Shown here: positions 8,249 to 17,674 of the stretch, piece by piece
Position numbering within the stretch: the first letter of the stretch is position 1
How the letters are laid out: every line of letters starts with the position of its first letter
The notes under the pieces: generated by a model
Databases searched by the model: none
Told to the model about the DNA's origin: nothing
The model's input: only the letters and a program-made list of their open reading frames with translations
Position numbers and translations under genes: made by a program
NCBI GenBank assembly: GCA_049487715.1
Contig: CP150563.1
Location: forward strand, 186,001 to 250,000
Origin: Pycnococcus provasolii
Taxonomy: Eukaryota > Chlorophyta > Pseudoscourfieldiophyceae > Pseudoscourfieldiales
Direction: 5' to 3'
DNA: 64,000 bases

Positions 8249-9922
8249 TCATCCGACAAAGCCAAAGTACTCGGCATCGTTCTGCGCGAGCGCGGTCAGC
8301 CGCGTTCTCGCCTCCTCGTCGTCGTCGTCCGGCGCCTCGTCGTCGGCGCTGATCAGCGCGTACGCCGCCTCAATCTCCTCGAGAGTTGGCAAGCGCCGTG
8401 GGCCGAGCGCCTTGCGTGCCGCCTCCATCGACTCGAATTGCTCTAGATCGCGAAGGCCGAGTCGCTCGGGCGCGCGCTCAGCTGCCCGTCCCGCATCGAC
8501 GACGAGGCTACGCCAGCTCTTGGCAAGAAAGCTCTTGAGTGCCGTGTACACGGGCAGCGCGTCGTCGAACAGTGCGAGATGGCCGCACTTTGGCAGAACC
8601 TCGAGTTTTTTGCGGCGCACTTGTGAGGCTGCCATCAGCGTCTTGCGTGCGCACGCGTCGCTCGTGTACGCGGACTCCGCGCCAATGCAACAGCACAGCG
8701 CGATTGACTCGGGCAGAGACTCGAGGAGGCGAATCACGCCATCGCGATCCAGGCCACGGTAGAAGAAGCGTGGGTCCATCGCGATCTCGACAGCACCTGC
8801 GCCAGCATCGCGCACGCTTGCTAGCGTCTGGCGAAGTATGCCCTTCGCTGGTCGCGTGCGTGAGGGCACCTCGCCCGCGCCCGCGGCGCGTGTGCGAAAT
8901 CGCCATTGCAGTGCGTCGCTGCCGAGCGTGTCGAACGCAGCGCGGTGGTTTGGAAAAATTGCCGCCTGCGTGGGCACGAACGTCGCGACGTCCCTCGGTA
9001 TGCCATCGGCGGCATACTCGAGCAGGAAGAGTGCGCCGACGAGTCTTGGCATCTTCGCAGCGAGTCCGAGAGCGGCATCTCCTCCTAGCTTGGCATGTCC
9101 TACGACGAGCAGTGGCGACGTGTACAGGTCCAGTGCGAGCACGAGCGCCGCGAGGTCGTCGACAATTTTGCGCGGGTCGTACGCGGTTTCGTCGTCGAGC
9201 GGCGTCGCGCTTCCTCCGTGACCTCGAAGGTCTGGGCAGACGATGCGGCACCTCGCGCGTACGCTGAGTCGAGCTGCGATGCTGTCAAACGCCCGGTGCG
9301 TCGTTCCTGCGCCGTGCAGCATGAGTATGGTGGCGCCTGCCGCGCCATCGCGTCCGTCTCTGATTCCGTACTTCACGTGTACGCCAGCGTCAGGCAGGTC
9401 GAGTTGCTCCGTTTGCGTGGGTTTTGACGGCGGCGTGTACTGCATCTGGTCGCACAGGCTAGTTTCGTTGTTTGCGAACGCGATGTGGTCCGCCGCTCCT
9501 CGCGAAAGGTTCGTGTTCAAAACAATATCTGAGGGTGGGAGGCATGCGCCAGGCACATACTTTTCTGCGGTGATATGCGCGATGGAAAGTGAAGAAGAAC
9601 GTGCGGAATTGCGCGATGTGGGGGTGGAGACGTGAAATCGCAAGGAAACAAGACCCAAGTCTTCTTTCAAAGGAGCATTAGGCGTACCTTTGGTGGTGCG
9701 TCTCTTGCGCTGAGGGAATATGCTCTTAAACGGGCTCAGGGAATCCGACACTATTGTGGATCCTCCTGAGCCTCCTGAGCCTCCTGATCCTGATCCTGAT
9801 CCTGATCCGGAAGAGGAAGGTCCTCCGACATCTGTATTCATATTATTATTATTGGTATGGGATGTGCTGGGATCCCGATCCCTGACATTATTATCGCCCG
9901 GCGAAGGCGAAGGCGTCGACAT
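8249..9922 (-). CDS. Alpha/beta hydrolase-fold protein lacking nucleophile Ser
   Basis: A 557-aa protein starting at ATG 9922; upstream codons in frame lack a better start and run through telomere-like repeats. The N-terminal about 190 residues are Ser/Gly/Asn-rich low complexity, possibly a targeting or disordered region. The hydrolase fold follows: LMLHGAG (oxyanion-hole strand), CPDLRGHGGS, and VVGHAKLGG where the nucleophile elbow G-x-S-x-G should be. That elbow has no Ser, Cys or Asp nucleophile. The histidine loop KCGHLALF is present. It may therefore be a pseudo-enzyme or use an unusual mechanism. The C-terminal about 90 residues are helical and acidic. The stop is TGA at 8249-8251. 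It is transcribed divergently from the BT1-like carrier. Confidence 0.8.
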   Translation of the reverse strand: MSTPSPSPGDNNVRDRDPSTSHTNNNNMNTDVGGPSSSGSGSGSGSGGSGGSGGSTIVSDSLSPFKSIFPQRKRRTTKGTPNAPLKEDLGLVSLRFHVSTPTSRNSARSSSLSIAHITAEKYVPGACLPPSDIVLNTNLSRGAADHIAFANNETSLCDQMQYTPPSKPTQTEQLDLPDAGVHVKYGIRDGRDGAAGATILMLHGAGTTHRAFDSIAARLSVRARCRIVCPDLRGHGGSATPLDDETAYDPRKIVDDLAALVLALDLYTSPLLVVGHAKLGGDAALGLAAKMPRLVGALFLLEYAADGIPRDVATFVPTQAAIFPNHRAAFDTLGSDALQWRFRTRAAGAGEVPSRTRPAKGILRQTLASVRDAGAGAVEIAMDPRFFYRGLDRDGVIRLLESLPESIALCCCIGAESAYTSDACARKTLMAASQVRRKKLEVLPKCGHLALFDDALPVYTALKSFLAKSWRSLVVDAGRAAERAPERLGLRDLEQFESMEAARKALGPRRLPTLEEIEAAYALISADDEAPDDDDEEARTRLTALAQNDAEYFGFVG

Positions 9923-10227
9923 ATCTGTCCAATGGGCTTCTTCGCGAATGTTCTTCGCCGAGTGGTTCTTCAAAAAAATCGCACCAAAACAAACCAGCGA
10001 CAAAAAAAGAACCCAGAAAAACCCCGAAACGTAACCCCTAAAAAACCCCGAAACGTAACCCCTGCTAAGAGTAAACCTAACCCCTAAAAAAGATGCTCCG
10101 AAAGTAAAGATTCCACACAGAAAGTCCGCGAGAAAGATGCCTTGCCCAAAGAAGTGCACGGGCAACCCTAACCCCGGGGGGGCACACCGATCCATCCCCC
10201 TTTGAAAAGTCGTTTGTTGGTGTCAGC
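9923..10227. promoter_or_regulatory. Divergent intergenic region with telomere-like repeats
   Basis: About 305 bp separate the divergent hydrolase and carrier genes. At 10020-10086 there are two nearly identical units of CCCCGAAACGTAACCCCTAA plus two further CCTAA/CCCCTAA pieces. CCCCTAA (TTAGGGG on the other strand) resembles plant telo-box promoter elements. No gene is seen. Confidence 0.4.
10020..10086. repeat. Telomere-like CCCCTAA / CCCCGAAACGTAA repeats
   Basis: A 24-bp unit (CCCCGAAACGTAACCCCTAA followed by A-run) is present twice in tandem, followed by AAACCTAACCCCTAAAAAA. It is interstitial, between two genes, and too short to be a telomere. Confidence 0.7.
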
Positions 10228-11761
10228 ATGGCGCCCTCGTCAGCGTCAGTGTCGTCCTCATCAGCGTCAGCGTCGCTTGTAGGTTTCGAGGATTCTTTGT
10301 ACGCTCAAGGTACCTCCGATGATGTGCAGCTTCTTACCTCTTTAGGATGGAGGCGAGGATCAGGAACATCCACCGCGGACCTCGCCGCGCGATCACGACT
10401 CAAAATCAGAGGGCCGGATGTCGAACGTGAAGTCATGTCCAAAAGACACATTGTCACGCCGCCATCCCTGTCACGACGCTCGCAGTCGAAAATCCGCGAA
10501 ACGCCGCTCGCACATAGCGGCAGGCACAGACCTAACCTCGTCATCGGCAACCCAGGAGACTCCGACTTCTTCTTGTTCCTGAACGAAAACGAAAAACTGT
10601 CGGACAAGGTGTCAGAACGAAGCATTCTAACCCAACCTCCTCTGCGCCTACAATGGCCCGCGTGGCTTCCAGGGGGAAAGCGCCAACCGGATGTCAAAGC
10701 TGTGCCTGAGACGACACGTGCGCGTGCAGGGAAGGGCAAGAAGACTTCAGAAGAGGCGAAGAGCGACGCGAAGCAGCACATGCCGACGAAACGAAAACTT
10801 CCTCCGATTGTGCGCACGTTCGCACCTGGTGCCGTCGCCGGCGCCGTCAGCCGCACTGCCACGGCGCCACTGGAGGCGATTCGAGTCAAGCTCATGGTTG
10901 GCGGGGGTAACGTGCAGCAGGTGATCAACTCGACTTGGCAGAACGGTGGCTTGTTTGCCTTCTGGCGAGGCAACGGCGCCGACGTATTACGCGTCGTGCC
11001 TCAGAAGGCGATACAGCTTGGGTGCTTCGACTTTTACAAGAGCGCCCTCGCACGGCCGGTGAAGCAGCCAGAGCTGTCGCCGGAGGAGGAGAGGAAACGG
11101 AGGAGGAGGAGGAAAAAGGCATGGTGACGGAGATAAGAAGGTGAAGAAGACAGTCGCGCCGTGGGCGGTGGCACTCGCCGGATCGATGGCGGGCGTCACG
11201 AGCACCGTTGCGTGCTATCCGCTGGAGACGCTTCGCACGCGCCTTGCGCTCTCAGCGAAAGACGGGCGTGCGTACAAGGGTATCGTCGACTGCTTCACCA
11301 CGATGGTTCGCACCGAGGGTGCGCATTCGCTGTACAACGGCATAGGCGCAAGTCTCATTGGTGTCATTCCGTACGCCGCGATCAACCTTGGCATGTACGA
11401 CGCACTGCGCTGGTCATGCCAGCAGACGCACACGCTCAGGATGAAAAGCGAGGCTAAGAAGCGTGGCGAGATTCTGCTCGACGAGGACGTGCCCCCATTT
11501 CCGAAGGTATTTTCGATCGCAACGGGTGCGACAGCTGGCGTGATGGCGGCCACCGCCACTTTCCCTCTCGAGGTGGTGCGCAGACGCATGATGGCTGGCA
11601 TTGTCTCGGGCAACCCCATCACGGCGATCTATACCATTTACCAAACTCAGGGCATTTCGGCGCTGTTCGCTGGATGCACGATGAACTGGATCAAGCTTGC
11701 GCCGAGCGCTGGCTTGAGCTTTTATGTGTACGAGCTCATGAGAGACGTTGTCAACAAGTAA
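10228..11761 (+). CDS. BT1: BT1-like adenine nucleotide carrier (apparent frameshift)
   Basis: A mitochondrial-carrier-family protein encoded in two abutting frames, 10228-11127 and about 11128-11761. The three carrier signatures are APLEAIRVK, CYPLETLRTRL and TFPLEVVRRRM, each in its repeat, so both frames belong to one gene. SLIGVIPYAAINLGMYDALR and the AVSRTATAPLEAIR block match the plant Brittle-1 group, which moves adenine nucleotides or ADP-glucose across plastid or mitochondrial inner membranes. A roughly 195-residue Ser/Arg-rich N-terminal extension could be a transit peptide. The break lies in a purine tract (about 11085-11140) between repeats 1 and 2; a one-base error, a real mutation or an unrecognised splice could explain it. 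No plausible GT-AG intron is visible there. Confidence 0.85.
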
Positions 11762-11920
11762 GTAGTAAATTTATCATTGATGGATCTATTGTGTGATATA
11801 AGTAAATACAGACAAAGTTGTGAATGCAGAATGTGTTGAAACGTTGTCGTTACTACCTTTTTCCGTGACACCCATCGTGTTTGTGTCACAAACAAACAAC
11901 AACAAGCAACAACAACTTTT

Positions 11921-12730
11921 TTACGCCTTCCAGACCTCGAACAGCGGCTCGTCGTCCTCGCTCTGGAACTGCTCCTTCACATTGTTGATAAACGGCACGA
12001 AGGCCAGCAGGCCGATCTGTACGGCGAGGAAAGGACCAATGCCAGTTCCACCGTCGTTCACGTAGATGTTGGCGTGGCCGGGATCGGCGATGTGCGCCTT
12101 GAGAGCGTCGATCGGGCCCTGTTTTAGTTAGTGTGTTAGGTTAGTTGTTTGTTGTTGTTGTTGTTCATTATGTACCATGACTGGTTAGGGGTAGCTTACC
12201 ATGCCGTTCACGCAGTACTGCACCCAGATACCGGCAAAAGCCAACATAGCGAGGCGTCCGTGCACGAGCTCCTTCAGTGCCATGCCCTTGCCGCCTCCCA
12301 TTCCCATGAAGTCGACGTCGATGCCACCTCCGTACGTGCGCTTGTACTCGATGCTCCCCATCACGGCAGCCTGCACTATAGCGAGCGTCACAAGGTCGTA
12401 TCCTCCGTTCGCCGTCGAACCAGCCTCCGCCCACATGGGGAGTCCGACAATGTTCGTGAAAGAAGCTCCCGTCACAGCGGCCATCGCCCATCGTCCGTTC
12501 TGCAGCTCGGCATCCTGGATGTACGCCATCGTCTCGGGCGACTTGTCCTTAGCCAGACCGAGCGGATCGAATCCGTAGTCTCCGAGCATCGTGCCATCGA
12601 GCTGGTCGGGGATGGTCGCGCCCGGGTACCACGTCGGTCGCGAGGAGGCGGAGGTGCGCACTGACGCCCTCGAAGAGGAGCGCACGACAGCACGAAGGGA
12701 CGGGCGGAGCGAGGAGGCGCGGGCGAGCAT
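11921..12730 (-). CDS. LHCA-type light-harvesting chlorophyll-binding protein
   Basis: Two exons: 12200-12730 and 11921-12118, with an intron at 12119-12199 (81 nt, GTAAGC...ACAG, phase 0). The 242-aa product starts with a Ser/Arg/Ala transit peptide of about 33 residues. Helix B carries DAELQNGRWAM, helix C follows YDLVTLAIVQAAVMGSIEY, and helix A is KELVHGRLAMLAFAG with the paired Glu and Arg ligands. After GPIDALKAHIADPGH there is an extra hydrophobic stretch (GPFLAVQIGLLAFVPFI) and an acidic tail ending LFEVWKA, which ordinary LHC proteins lack or have shorter. It should bind chlorophyll and carotenoid in a photosystem I antenna. It is divergent from the second LHC gene at 13162, with 431 bp between them. 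Confidence 0.93.
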
Positions 12731-13161
12731 GGCAGTGAAAAATATGACGTATCAAGCCTTGGATATCCCAGGGACTACGATAGGAGAACCCCACCTGAGG
12801 GGGGGGAGGCCTCGGGCGTACCAAGCCGAAGGGACCGGGACCGGGAAAAATTAGAAGATAAGAGAATCAGAGATTGCGAGGGAAAAATCACACCTAATGA
12901 TGGGAGGACACTCCTTTCTTCGGGATGGGGGATCCACCCTTAAACCATGAAGTTGATCGCATCCGTGGGGACAAAAAATTGGAAAAAAAAAGATTAGATC
13001 GAAGATTGCAGGACTCCGTCCCTTCGGAGCTGGCTGGTTTGGCTTGCTCTCCCCCTCCCTCTCTAGGCATCCTGATATCCCCTCGCCCTCGCCTCGGCTT
13101 TTTGCACCTCCTGCTCTGCGTTTGTTTATTTTTCCACACATTCGATATAGCATTGTTAGTC
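12731..13161. promoter_or_regulatory. Shared divergent promoter of two LHC genes
   Basis: 431 bp separate two light-harvesting genes transcribed away from each other. A GGGGGATCCACC motif lies at 12927-12938 and pyrimidine-rich DNA precedes the right-hand start. A shared light-regulated promoter is plausible from the layout only. Confidence 0.45.
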
Positions 13162-13930
13162 ATGGCGCCTCTTGCTCTTCGCTCTTCCGCTCTTTCCGCT
13201 CCCTCCCGTGCCGTCCGTGCTGCTCGTGGGCGCTCTTCCTCGGTGCGCACTGCGGCGGCGGCGGACAGGGAGATGTGGCTGAAGGGATCCTCCGCGCCCG
13301 CGCACCTTGACGGCTCGCTCCCAGGTGACTTCGGATTCGACCCGCTCGGACTTGGAACCGATCCTGAGCGCTTGAAGTGGTTCGCTGATGCGGAGATCAA
13401 CAACGGACGGTGGGCCATGCTTGGCGTGACGGGGTAAGTCGACCGACCCTCTAACCAGCGCGTCTCACAGCGCACAAACACAAACAACACTCACTAACAA
13501 CCCTTAACACACTAAATATAACAGCATCGCTGGACAGGAGGCGCTCGGACTCAACAACGGAGGACACTGGTTCGACGTCGCGAAGATCGGCGCCGAGGGA
13601 CCGTGGAACATCTCGCCCATCTCCCTGCTGCCCATCCAGTTCGGTATCATGTCAGTCATCGAGCTGAACCGCTACAACGCCTTCAACGGCAAGAGCGACG
13701 AGGTTGGAAACTTCAGCTCGCTCTTCCCCCTGGACCCGATGAACATGGACTCCCCATCCATGCGCTTCAAGGAGGTGAAGCACGCTCGCCTGGCTATGCT
13801 CGCCTTCGTGGGCTGCTTCGCACAGTACTGCGCAACGGGAGCCGGTCCGTTCGAAAATGTCGCGGCGCACGTGTCGAACCCGTTCGGCGCCACCATTTTC
13901 TCCACGCTGTCTCACCTCGGCGAGGCGTAA
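13162..13930 (+). CDS. LHCA-type light-harvesting chlorophyll-binding protein
   Basis: Two exons: 13162-13433 and 13525-13930, with a 91-nt intron (GTAAGT...ACAG) at 13434-13524 that joins G|GC. The 225-aa product has a transit peptide rich in Ser, Ala and Arg (about 35 residues), then [28 protein letters not shown], helix [17 protein letters not shown], helix C near [15 protein letters not shown], and helix [15 protein letters not shown]. It ends shortly after the [15 protein letters not shown] segment, as usual for LHCA proteins. Role: photosystem I antenna protein in the thylakoid membrane. It differs from its divergent neighbour in length and in the C-terminus, so this is not a very recent duplication. 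Confidence 0.93.
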
Positions 13931-14037
13931 ACAGGATGTTGTTGCTTTTGTTCGTGAGGGTGAAAAGGTAGTAACAACAACTTTTCGTCATTTTCAAACG
14001 CACATTTAAAACTACTGCTACTACTTCTACACTTTAC

Positions 14038-14751
14038 TTACTTTGTTAGTACAGCCGTCGTCACACCACCTCTTTCATTCTCGTCAACCTTCTCGTTGGC
14101 GAGCTTGTTGCGATGGCTAATATACACGTTCCAGAATATAGCCGCCGTTGCCGTGAAGGACGTTTTGTGCCTTGGCGGAACATACCGCTGGTTCACGAGC
14201 TGCACTGCTGGCCAGTACTGCGTTCCCGTCACGCACGCAGGCCAGAACGCGTCGCTCAGCTTCGCCTGGATGTCGTCCATCCCACGCCCTTCGAGTACGC
14301 TCGCGTACACGAAAAACAGCGCCAAATAGCTTGGGAAGAGTGTTGCGTGTCCCATCACCACCTTCTTGACGGCGGTTCCGAGCGTTTTCGGCGCGGCTGT
14401 GAAGAGAGCGTCGATCCACCGAAACGCCACAAAGAAGAACGGTCCATGTGCTGTGAAGCCTATGGTTCCCATACGTGCGACGCGCGACCGGTCAAGGTCG
14501 TCGAATTTCTTTTTCTCGACGAGACTTTGGCACGCGACGTCGCCGACGGCGTGTGCGCACGAGCTTGTGAGGCACGTCGTCAGGAAGGCGCGAGCGAGTC
14601 GCCGTCGTCCTTGCGTGTTGTGAGTTGTCGACGACAAAGGTGTGTGTTTCTTCAAAGCAGAAACCGTCGTCGATGTGCAAGCCGTCCACGAGAGCTCGGG
14701 GAACATGCGCGCCAACAAGGCTAACCGCGACGAGTGACTGGACGCCGCCAT
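14038..14751 (-). CDS. Mpv17/PMP22 family membrane protein
   Basis: A 237-aa protein starting at ATG 14751 (MAASSHSSRLALLARM). The family signatures are visible: GDVACQSL near the first membrane segment, the RWIDAL region, and the C-terminal YWPAVQLVNQRYVPPRHK followed by IFWNVYIS, which corresponds to the conserved W-P-x-x-Q-x-[IV]-N-F-x-[FY]-V-P block. The family has four membrane segments and sits in peroxisomal, mitochondrial inner or plastid membranes, probably as a channel. The basic N-terminus (about 70 residues) could target an organelle. Repeat copy C lies directly upstream and points away from it. Confidence 0.88.
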   Translation of the reverse strand: MAASSHSSRLALLARMFPELSWTACTSTTVSALKKHTPLSSTTHNTQGRRRLARAFLTTCLTSSCAHAVGDVACQSLVEKKKFDDLDRSRVARMGTIGFTAHGPFFFVAFRWIDALFTAAPKTLGTAVKKVVMGHATLFPSYLALFFVYASVLEGRGMDDIQAKLSDAFWPACVTGTQYWPAVQLVNQRYVPPRHKTSFTATAAIFWNVYISHRNKLANEKVDENERGGVTTAVLTK

Positions 14752-14898
14752 AGACGGCAGAGTTTGTTTGTTTGTCGCGGATTCTGGCAATCCACGTGGG
14801 CCAAACAATTCAACCTGCGACAGGCAGACAGTCTGGGTGGGGGGGAGGTTAGATTTTCTTATCTCGGTACTTCTACCGTAGTCTTCGTTGTTCATTGG

Positions 14899-15400
14899 GG
14901 ATCCGTCGTGGAGGCATAGCCCTGGGCGGCTTCAACTTGGGGAAAAGTTTTTTGGGATACCGGTCGCGGTCGAAAAAAAGGCGTTTGCCTTGCTCACGTG
15001 ATGTTGGGCACGTCGACCGAGAAGGGGCGCAACGCGTGGGGCTTGTCGTCGACGCAACTGAGCGCACTTCACGACGTCGCATCCAGCACGGTCAACCTAG
15101 TGGACGCTAGAGCGCCTCGGCTTATATATATTGGTCGGGAAAAAGGCGGAGCGGCAATAAGTCATTAACGTCAACGGACCGGCAAAGCACACACTCGGCG
15201 TATCCAACCACGCGCGCACGTGGCTAGCATTGAGTAAGCGCAACATGTACAGGGGAATTTTCGTGCGCAACATGTGCTTCACACCTTTCCGGCTTTCCGG
15301 TTCGGCTCGTGTATCGCCATGACGCGGCCCTTGACGATGATGGTAAAGCCATTGCGGCTAAAGCCAAGATGTGCGTGGACTGCCAAAAGCCCAAAAGAAG
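14899..15400 (+). mobile_element. Degraded repeat element, copy C
   Basis: This is in opposite orientation to copies A and B. It begins with GGATCC (14899-14904) and the reversed terminal motif near 14954-14966. It then carries the shared segment (about 15002-15145) whose + strand encodes STEKGRNAWGLSSTQLSAL and HDVASSTVNLVDARAPRL. After it comes a block shared with copy B (AAAAAGGCGGAG at about 15139). Further along, the + strand can be read as DDDGKAIAAKAKMCVDCQKP near 15330-15400, with a Cys-x-x-Cys pair. No frame is intact. It lies upstream of the Mpv17 gene. Confidence 0.6.
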
Positions 15401-15429
15401 AAGGACCCGCTGATTGATGCAATGGTTAA

Positions 15430-15642
15430 GTGTTGGAAAACATGTTCACGTATAAAGCTCGTATCAATTTAGCTACACACTGCGCACTTGGACACAGGTC
15501 ACGCGAAAGTCTCACGCAATTGCAAAAGATGGGCATGCTCGGCAAACGTCAATGGTACAAAGAATCGCCTTTCTTGAGCAAACTGAACGTACACATAAAA
15601 CCGACCAGTTGGGGGTTTGCTGCGCGGCCGCGGGACGACTAA
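15430..15642 (+). pseudogene. Copia-type GAG-pre-integrase fragment
   Basis: The frame encodes INLATHCALGHRSRESLTQL then QKMGMLG. This resembles the GAG-pre-integrase zinc-binding domain of Ty1/copia polyproteins, in which a His precedes LGH and is followed by a leucine-rich helix. The expected downstream C-x-x-C pair is lost after SPFLSK. It is a short relic next to repeat copy C, with no LTR found nearby. Confidence 0.45.
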
Positions 15643-15813
15643 ACCTTTATTTGACGGGGAAAGCTTTTTGTTTGTTTGTTTGGATCCCAGCACTCTTCCT
15701 TCCCACGCCTTTCTGCCAACATAAATAACATGTCCGCGTGTATCTGGTCGTCATCAATGTCGTCAACAAAAACAACACGTGTACGCGTGCGAGCCTCAAG
15801 TCAAAACACCACC

Positions 15814-15869
15814 TTGCACTCACTCTTGCACTCACTCTTGCACTCACTCTTGCACTCATTCTTGCACTC
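15814..15869 (+). repeat. 12-bp tandem repeat CACTCACTCTTG
   Basis: About four and a half copies of a 12-bp unit lie immediately before the preferred start of the RCC1-type gene. If an upstream start is used the repeat encodes LHSL units. Confidence 0.8.
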
Positions 15870-15870
15870 T

Positions 15871-17613
15871 ATGCCGCTTCCTTTCATGTGCCTTTGCGCT
15901 GTGTTCTTTCTGTGCTTTCCTTCTCAGGCTACGTCGTCATCACCATCATCATCATCACCATCAACGGCCGCCGCCGCCAATACCTCGCTCTTAGTCGTGT
16001 CCTTCTCATCCGACGGATCAGCCGCGTACTTGGGACGCAACGCCTTGCCACCCTCCACCACCTCCACCACCACCAAAAGTTCCCACATAACCAACCGCCT
16101 CACACCGCACCCTCCAGGCTTACCAGCACCCGTCGACTTCTTCGGCGACCACAGCCAACAGCCACAAGCCCTTGCTGTAGCTATCAGCAAGGGCGTCGCG
16201 CTCGCACTGACCAACGGCGGAACAGAATTGTACAGCTGGACGACACCCAAGAACAGCTCGGAAGCAGCCTTAGGACGACCAATTTCTTCACAGCAAGGTC
16301 AAGGTGCACCCGCAAACAGGCCAGGCCAAATCCAGCTAAAACACAGCGAGCGTTTCACCATGGTTGCTGCAGGACTTGACCACGCTGTCGCTTTATCAGA
16401 TGATGGCACGCTCTACACTTGGGGTGGCAACGAGTACCACCAGCTCGCTCGGCCGTCATCACGCACGGATCACTGCCGCGCTGGACCAAACTGCACGGAC
16501 CCCTCTGTCCAGGTGGCAGAGACGAGCCGTACGTTCACGCACGTCGACGCTGGGCCGTTCTACGGCGTCGCCGCGCTCAAAAAGCCACACCGCGGCGCCG
16601 TCGCCTGGGGTTTGACTGCGTGCGGCGTTGACCTACCACTGCCAGATCATGAGAAGAATGGACGCTACTACGTTCACGGCTTCGAGCCCGCACGACGTCT
16701 TGGCAGCGTCGTCGGTCTCGAGCGCATGTCCATCGTACGGGTGGCGGCGGGCGGACGTCACAGTGCCTTCCTGACCGAGGATGGACGTCTGTTCACGTGC
16801 GCAACTGGCTTCGACGAATTGGGCAACGCGGTCACGGAACGGCTACCAGGCAGCGTGCCGCCAACTCAGGTGCCGTCGCTGACGAAGCTGAACCACTACG
16901 GTGAGCTGGGCCGCGACGACGAGCACATATCGAAGCCAATGGACATTGGCCCCGTCGACTCGGTACTTTCGACGCAAACTCGATTCAAAGACATCGCGCT
17001 GGGAAAGTGCTACTCGCTCGCGGTGGATACCGACGGAACGCTGTGGTCGTGGGGCTGCCAAGGTGCCCTCCTTCGCACGTGCGACTTTCTACATCCGGGT
17101 GCAAGGTCTGTTTCCAAATTGAGGAGCCGCGTGGACGAATATGCGTCGTTCGTCTACAAGGGCGATTCCGTGTCCAAGGGCGATCCGCACAAGCTGTGGA
17201 AAATGGAGAAAGCTTACGCGGAAACAAGAGCAGATCTAGAAGAGCGGGCGGGGGCATGGAGGCAGTGCCTGCGTCATCCACGTCCTGTTCCCTGGAAGCA
17301 CCTCATCGGTCGTGCTCGACAAGCCGGCGACGCCGTGAGCCTGCTTGCCGCGGGTGCAACGACGGCTGCCGCGATTTTGAAGTCGAATGAGCTCCTGGTG
17401 TGGGGTCGGCATGAGGAGACTTGGGGTGGGGTGAATGGGACGCATTCCAGCAATGTGCCGATGAGCGCTGTGAATCTATCCAAACGTGCGCGAAAACAGG
17501 TTAAGGGTGCGGGCATCTGGACAGATGCGAAGCCTCTGCATCTCGCCGCAGGCGAAGAGACGTTTCTCTACGTTGTAGAGACGAAGCTACCATCTCTATC
17601 GCCGTCCTTGTAA
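15871..17613 (+). CDS. Secreted RCC1-propeller protein
   Basis: ATG 15871 is chosen because it opens a classic signal peptide, MPLPFMCLCAVFFLCFPSQA, giving 580 aa; earlier ATGs (for example 15730) would add a repeat-coded leader. The body contains RCC1-type blades: DHAVALSDDGTLYTWGGNEY, GVAALKKPHRGAVAWG, GRHSAFLTEDGRLFT, CYSLAVDTDGTLWSWGCQGA and ILKSNELLVWGRHEE. Such seven-bladed propellers bind proteins or chromatin and also occur in secreted proteins. Here the signal peptide and NCT/NGT glycosylation-type sites argue for an extracellular or endomembrane role, not nuclear Ran exchange. A long variable region (about residues 410-500) interrupts the propeller. Partner unknown. Confidence 0.8.
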   Translation: MPLPFMCLCAVFFLCFPSQATSSSPSSSSPSTAAAANTSLLVVSFSSDGSAAYLGRNALPPSTTSTTTKSSHITNRLTPHPPGLPAPVDFFGDHSQQPQALAVAISKGVALALTNGGTELYSWTTPKNSSEAALGRPISSQQGQGAPANRPGQIQLKHSERFTMVAAGLDHAVALSDDGTLYTWGGNEYHQLARPSSRTDHCRAGPNCTDPSVQVAETSRTFTHVDAGPFYGVAALKKPHRGAVAWGLTACGVDLPLPDHEKNGRYYVHGFEPARRLGSVVGLERMSIVRVAAGGRHSAFLTEDGRLFTCATGFDELGNAVTERLPGSVPPTQVPSLTKLNHYGELGRDDEHISKPMDIGPVDSVLSTQTRFKDIALGKCYSLAVDTDGTLWSWGCQGALLRTCDFLHPGARSVSKLRSRVDEYASFVYKGDSVSKGDPHKLWKMEKAYAETRADLEERAGAWRQCLRHPRPVPWKHLIGRARQAGDAVSLLAAGATTAAAILKSNELLVWGRHEETWGGVNGTHSSNVPMSAVNLSKRARKQVKGAGIWTDAKPLHLAAGEETFLYVVETKLPSLSPSL

Positions 17614-17674
17614 AAACAATATCTATGTATATATTATCTATAACTAAAACCAACATTCATGTAAACACTCTCGA

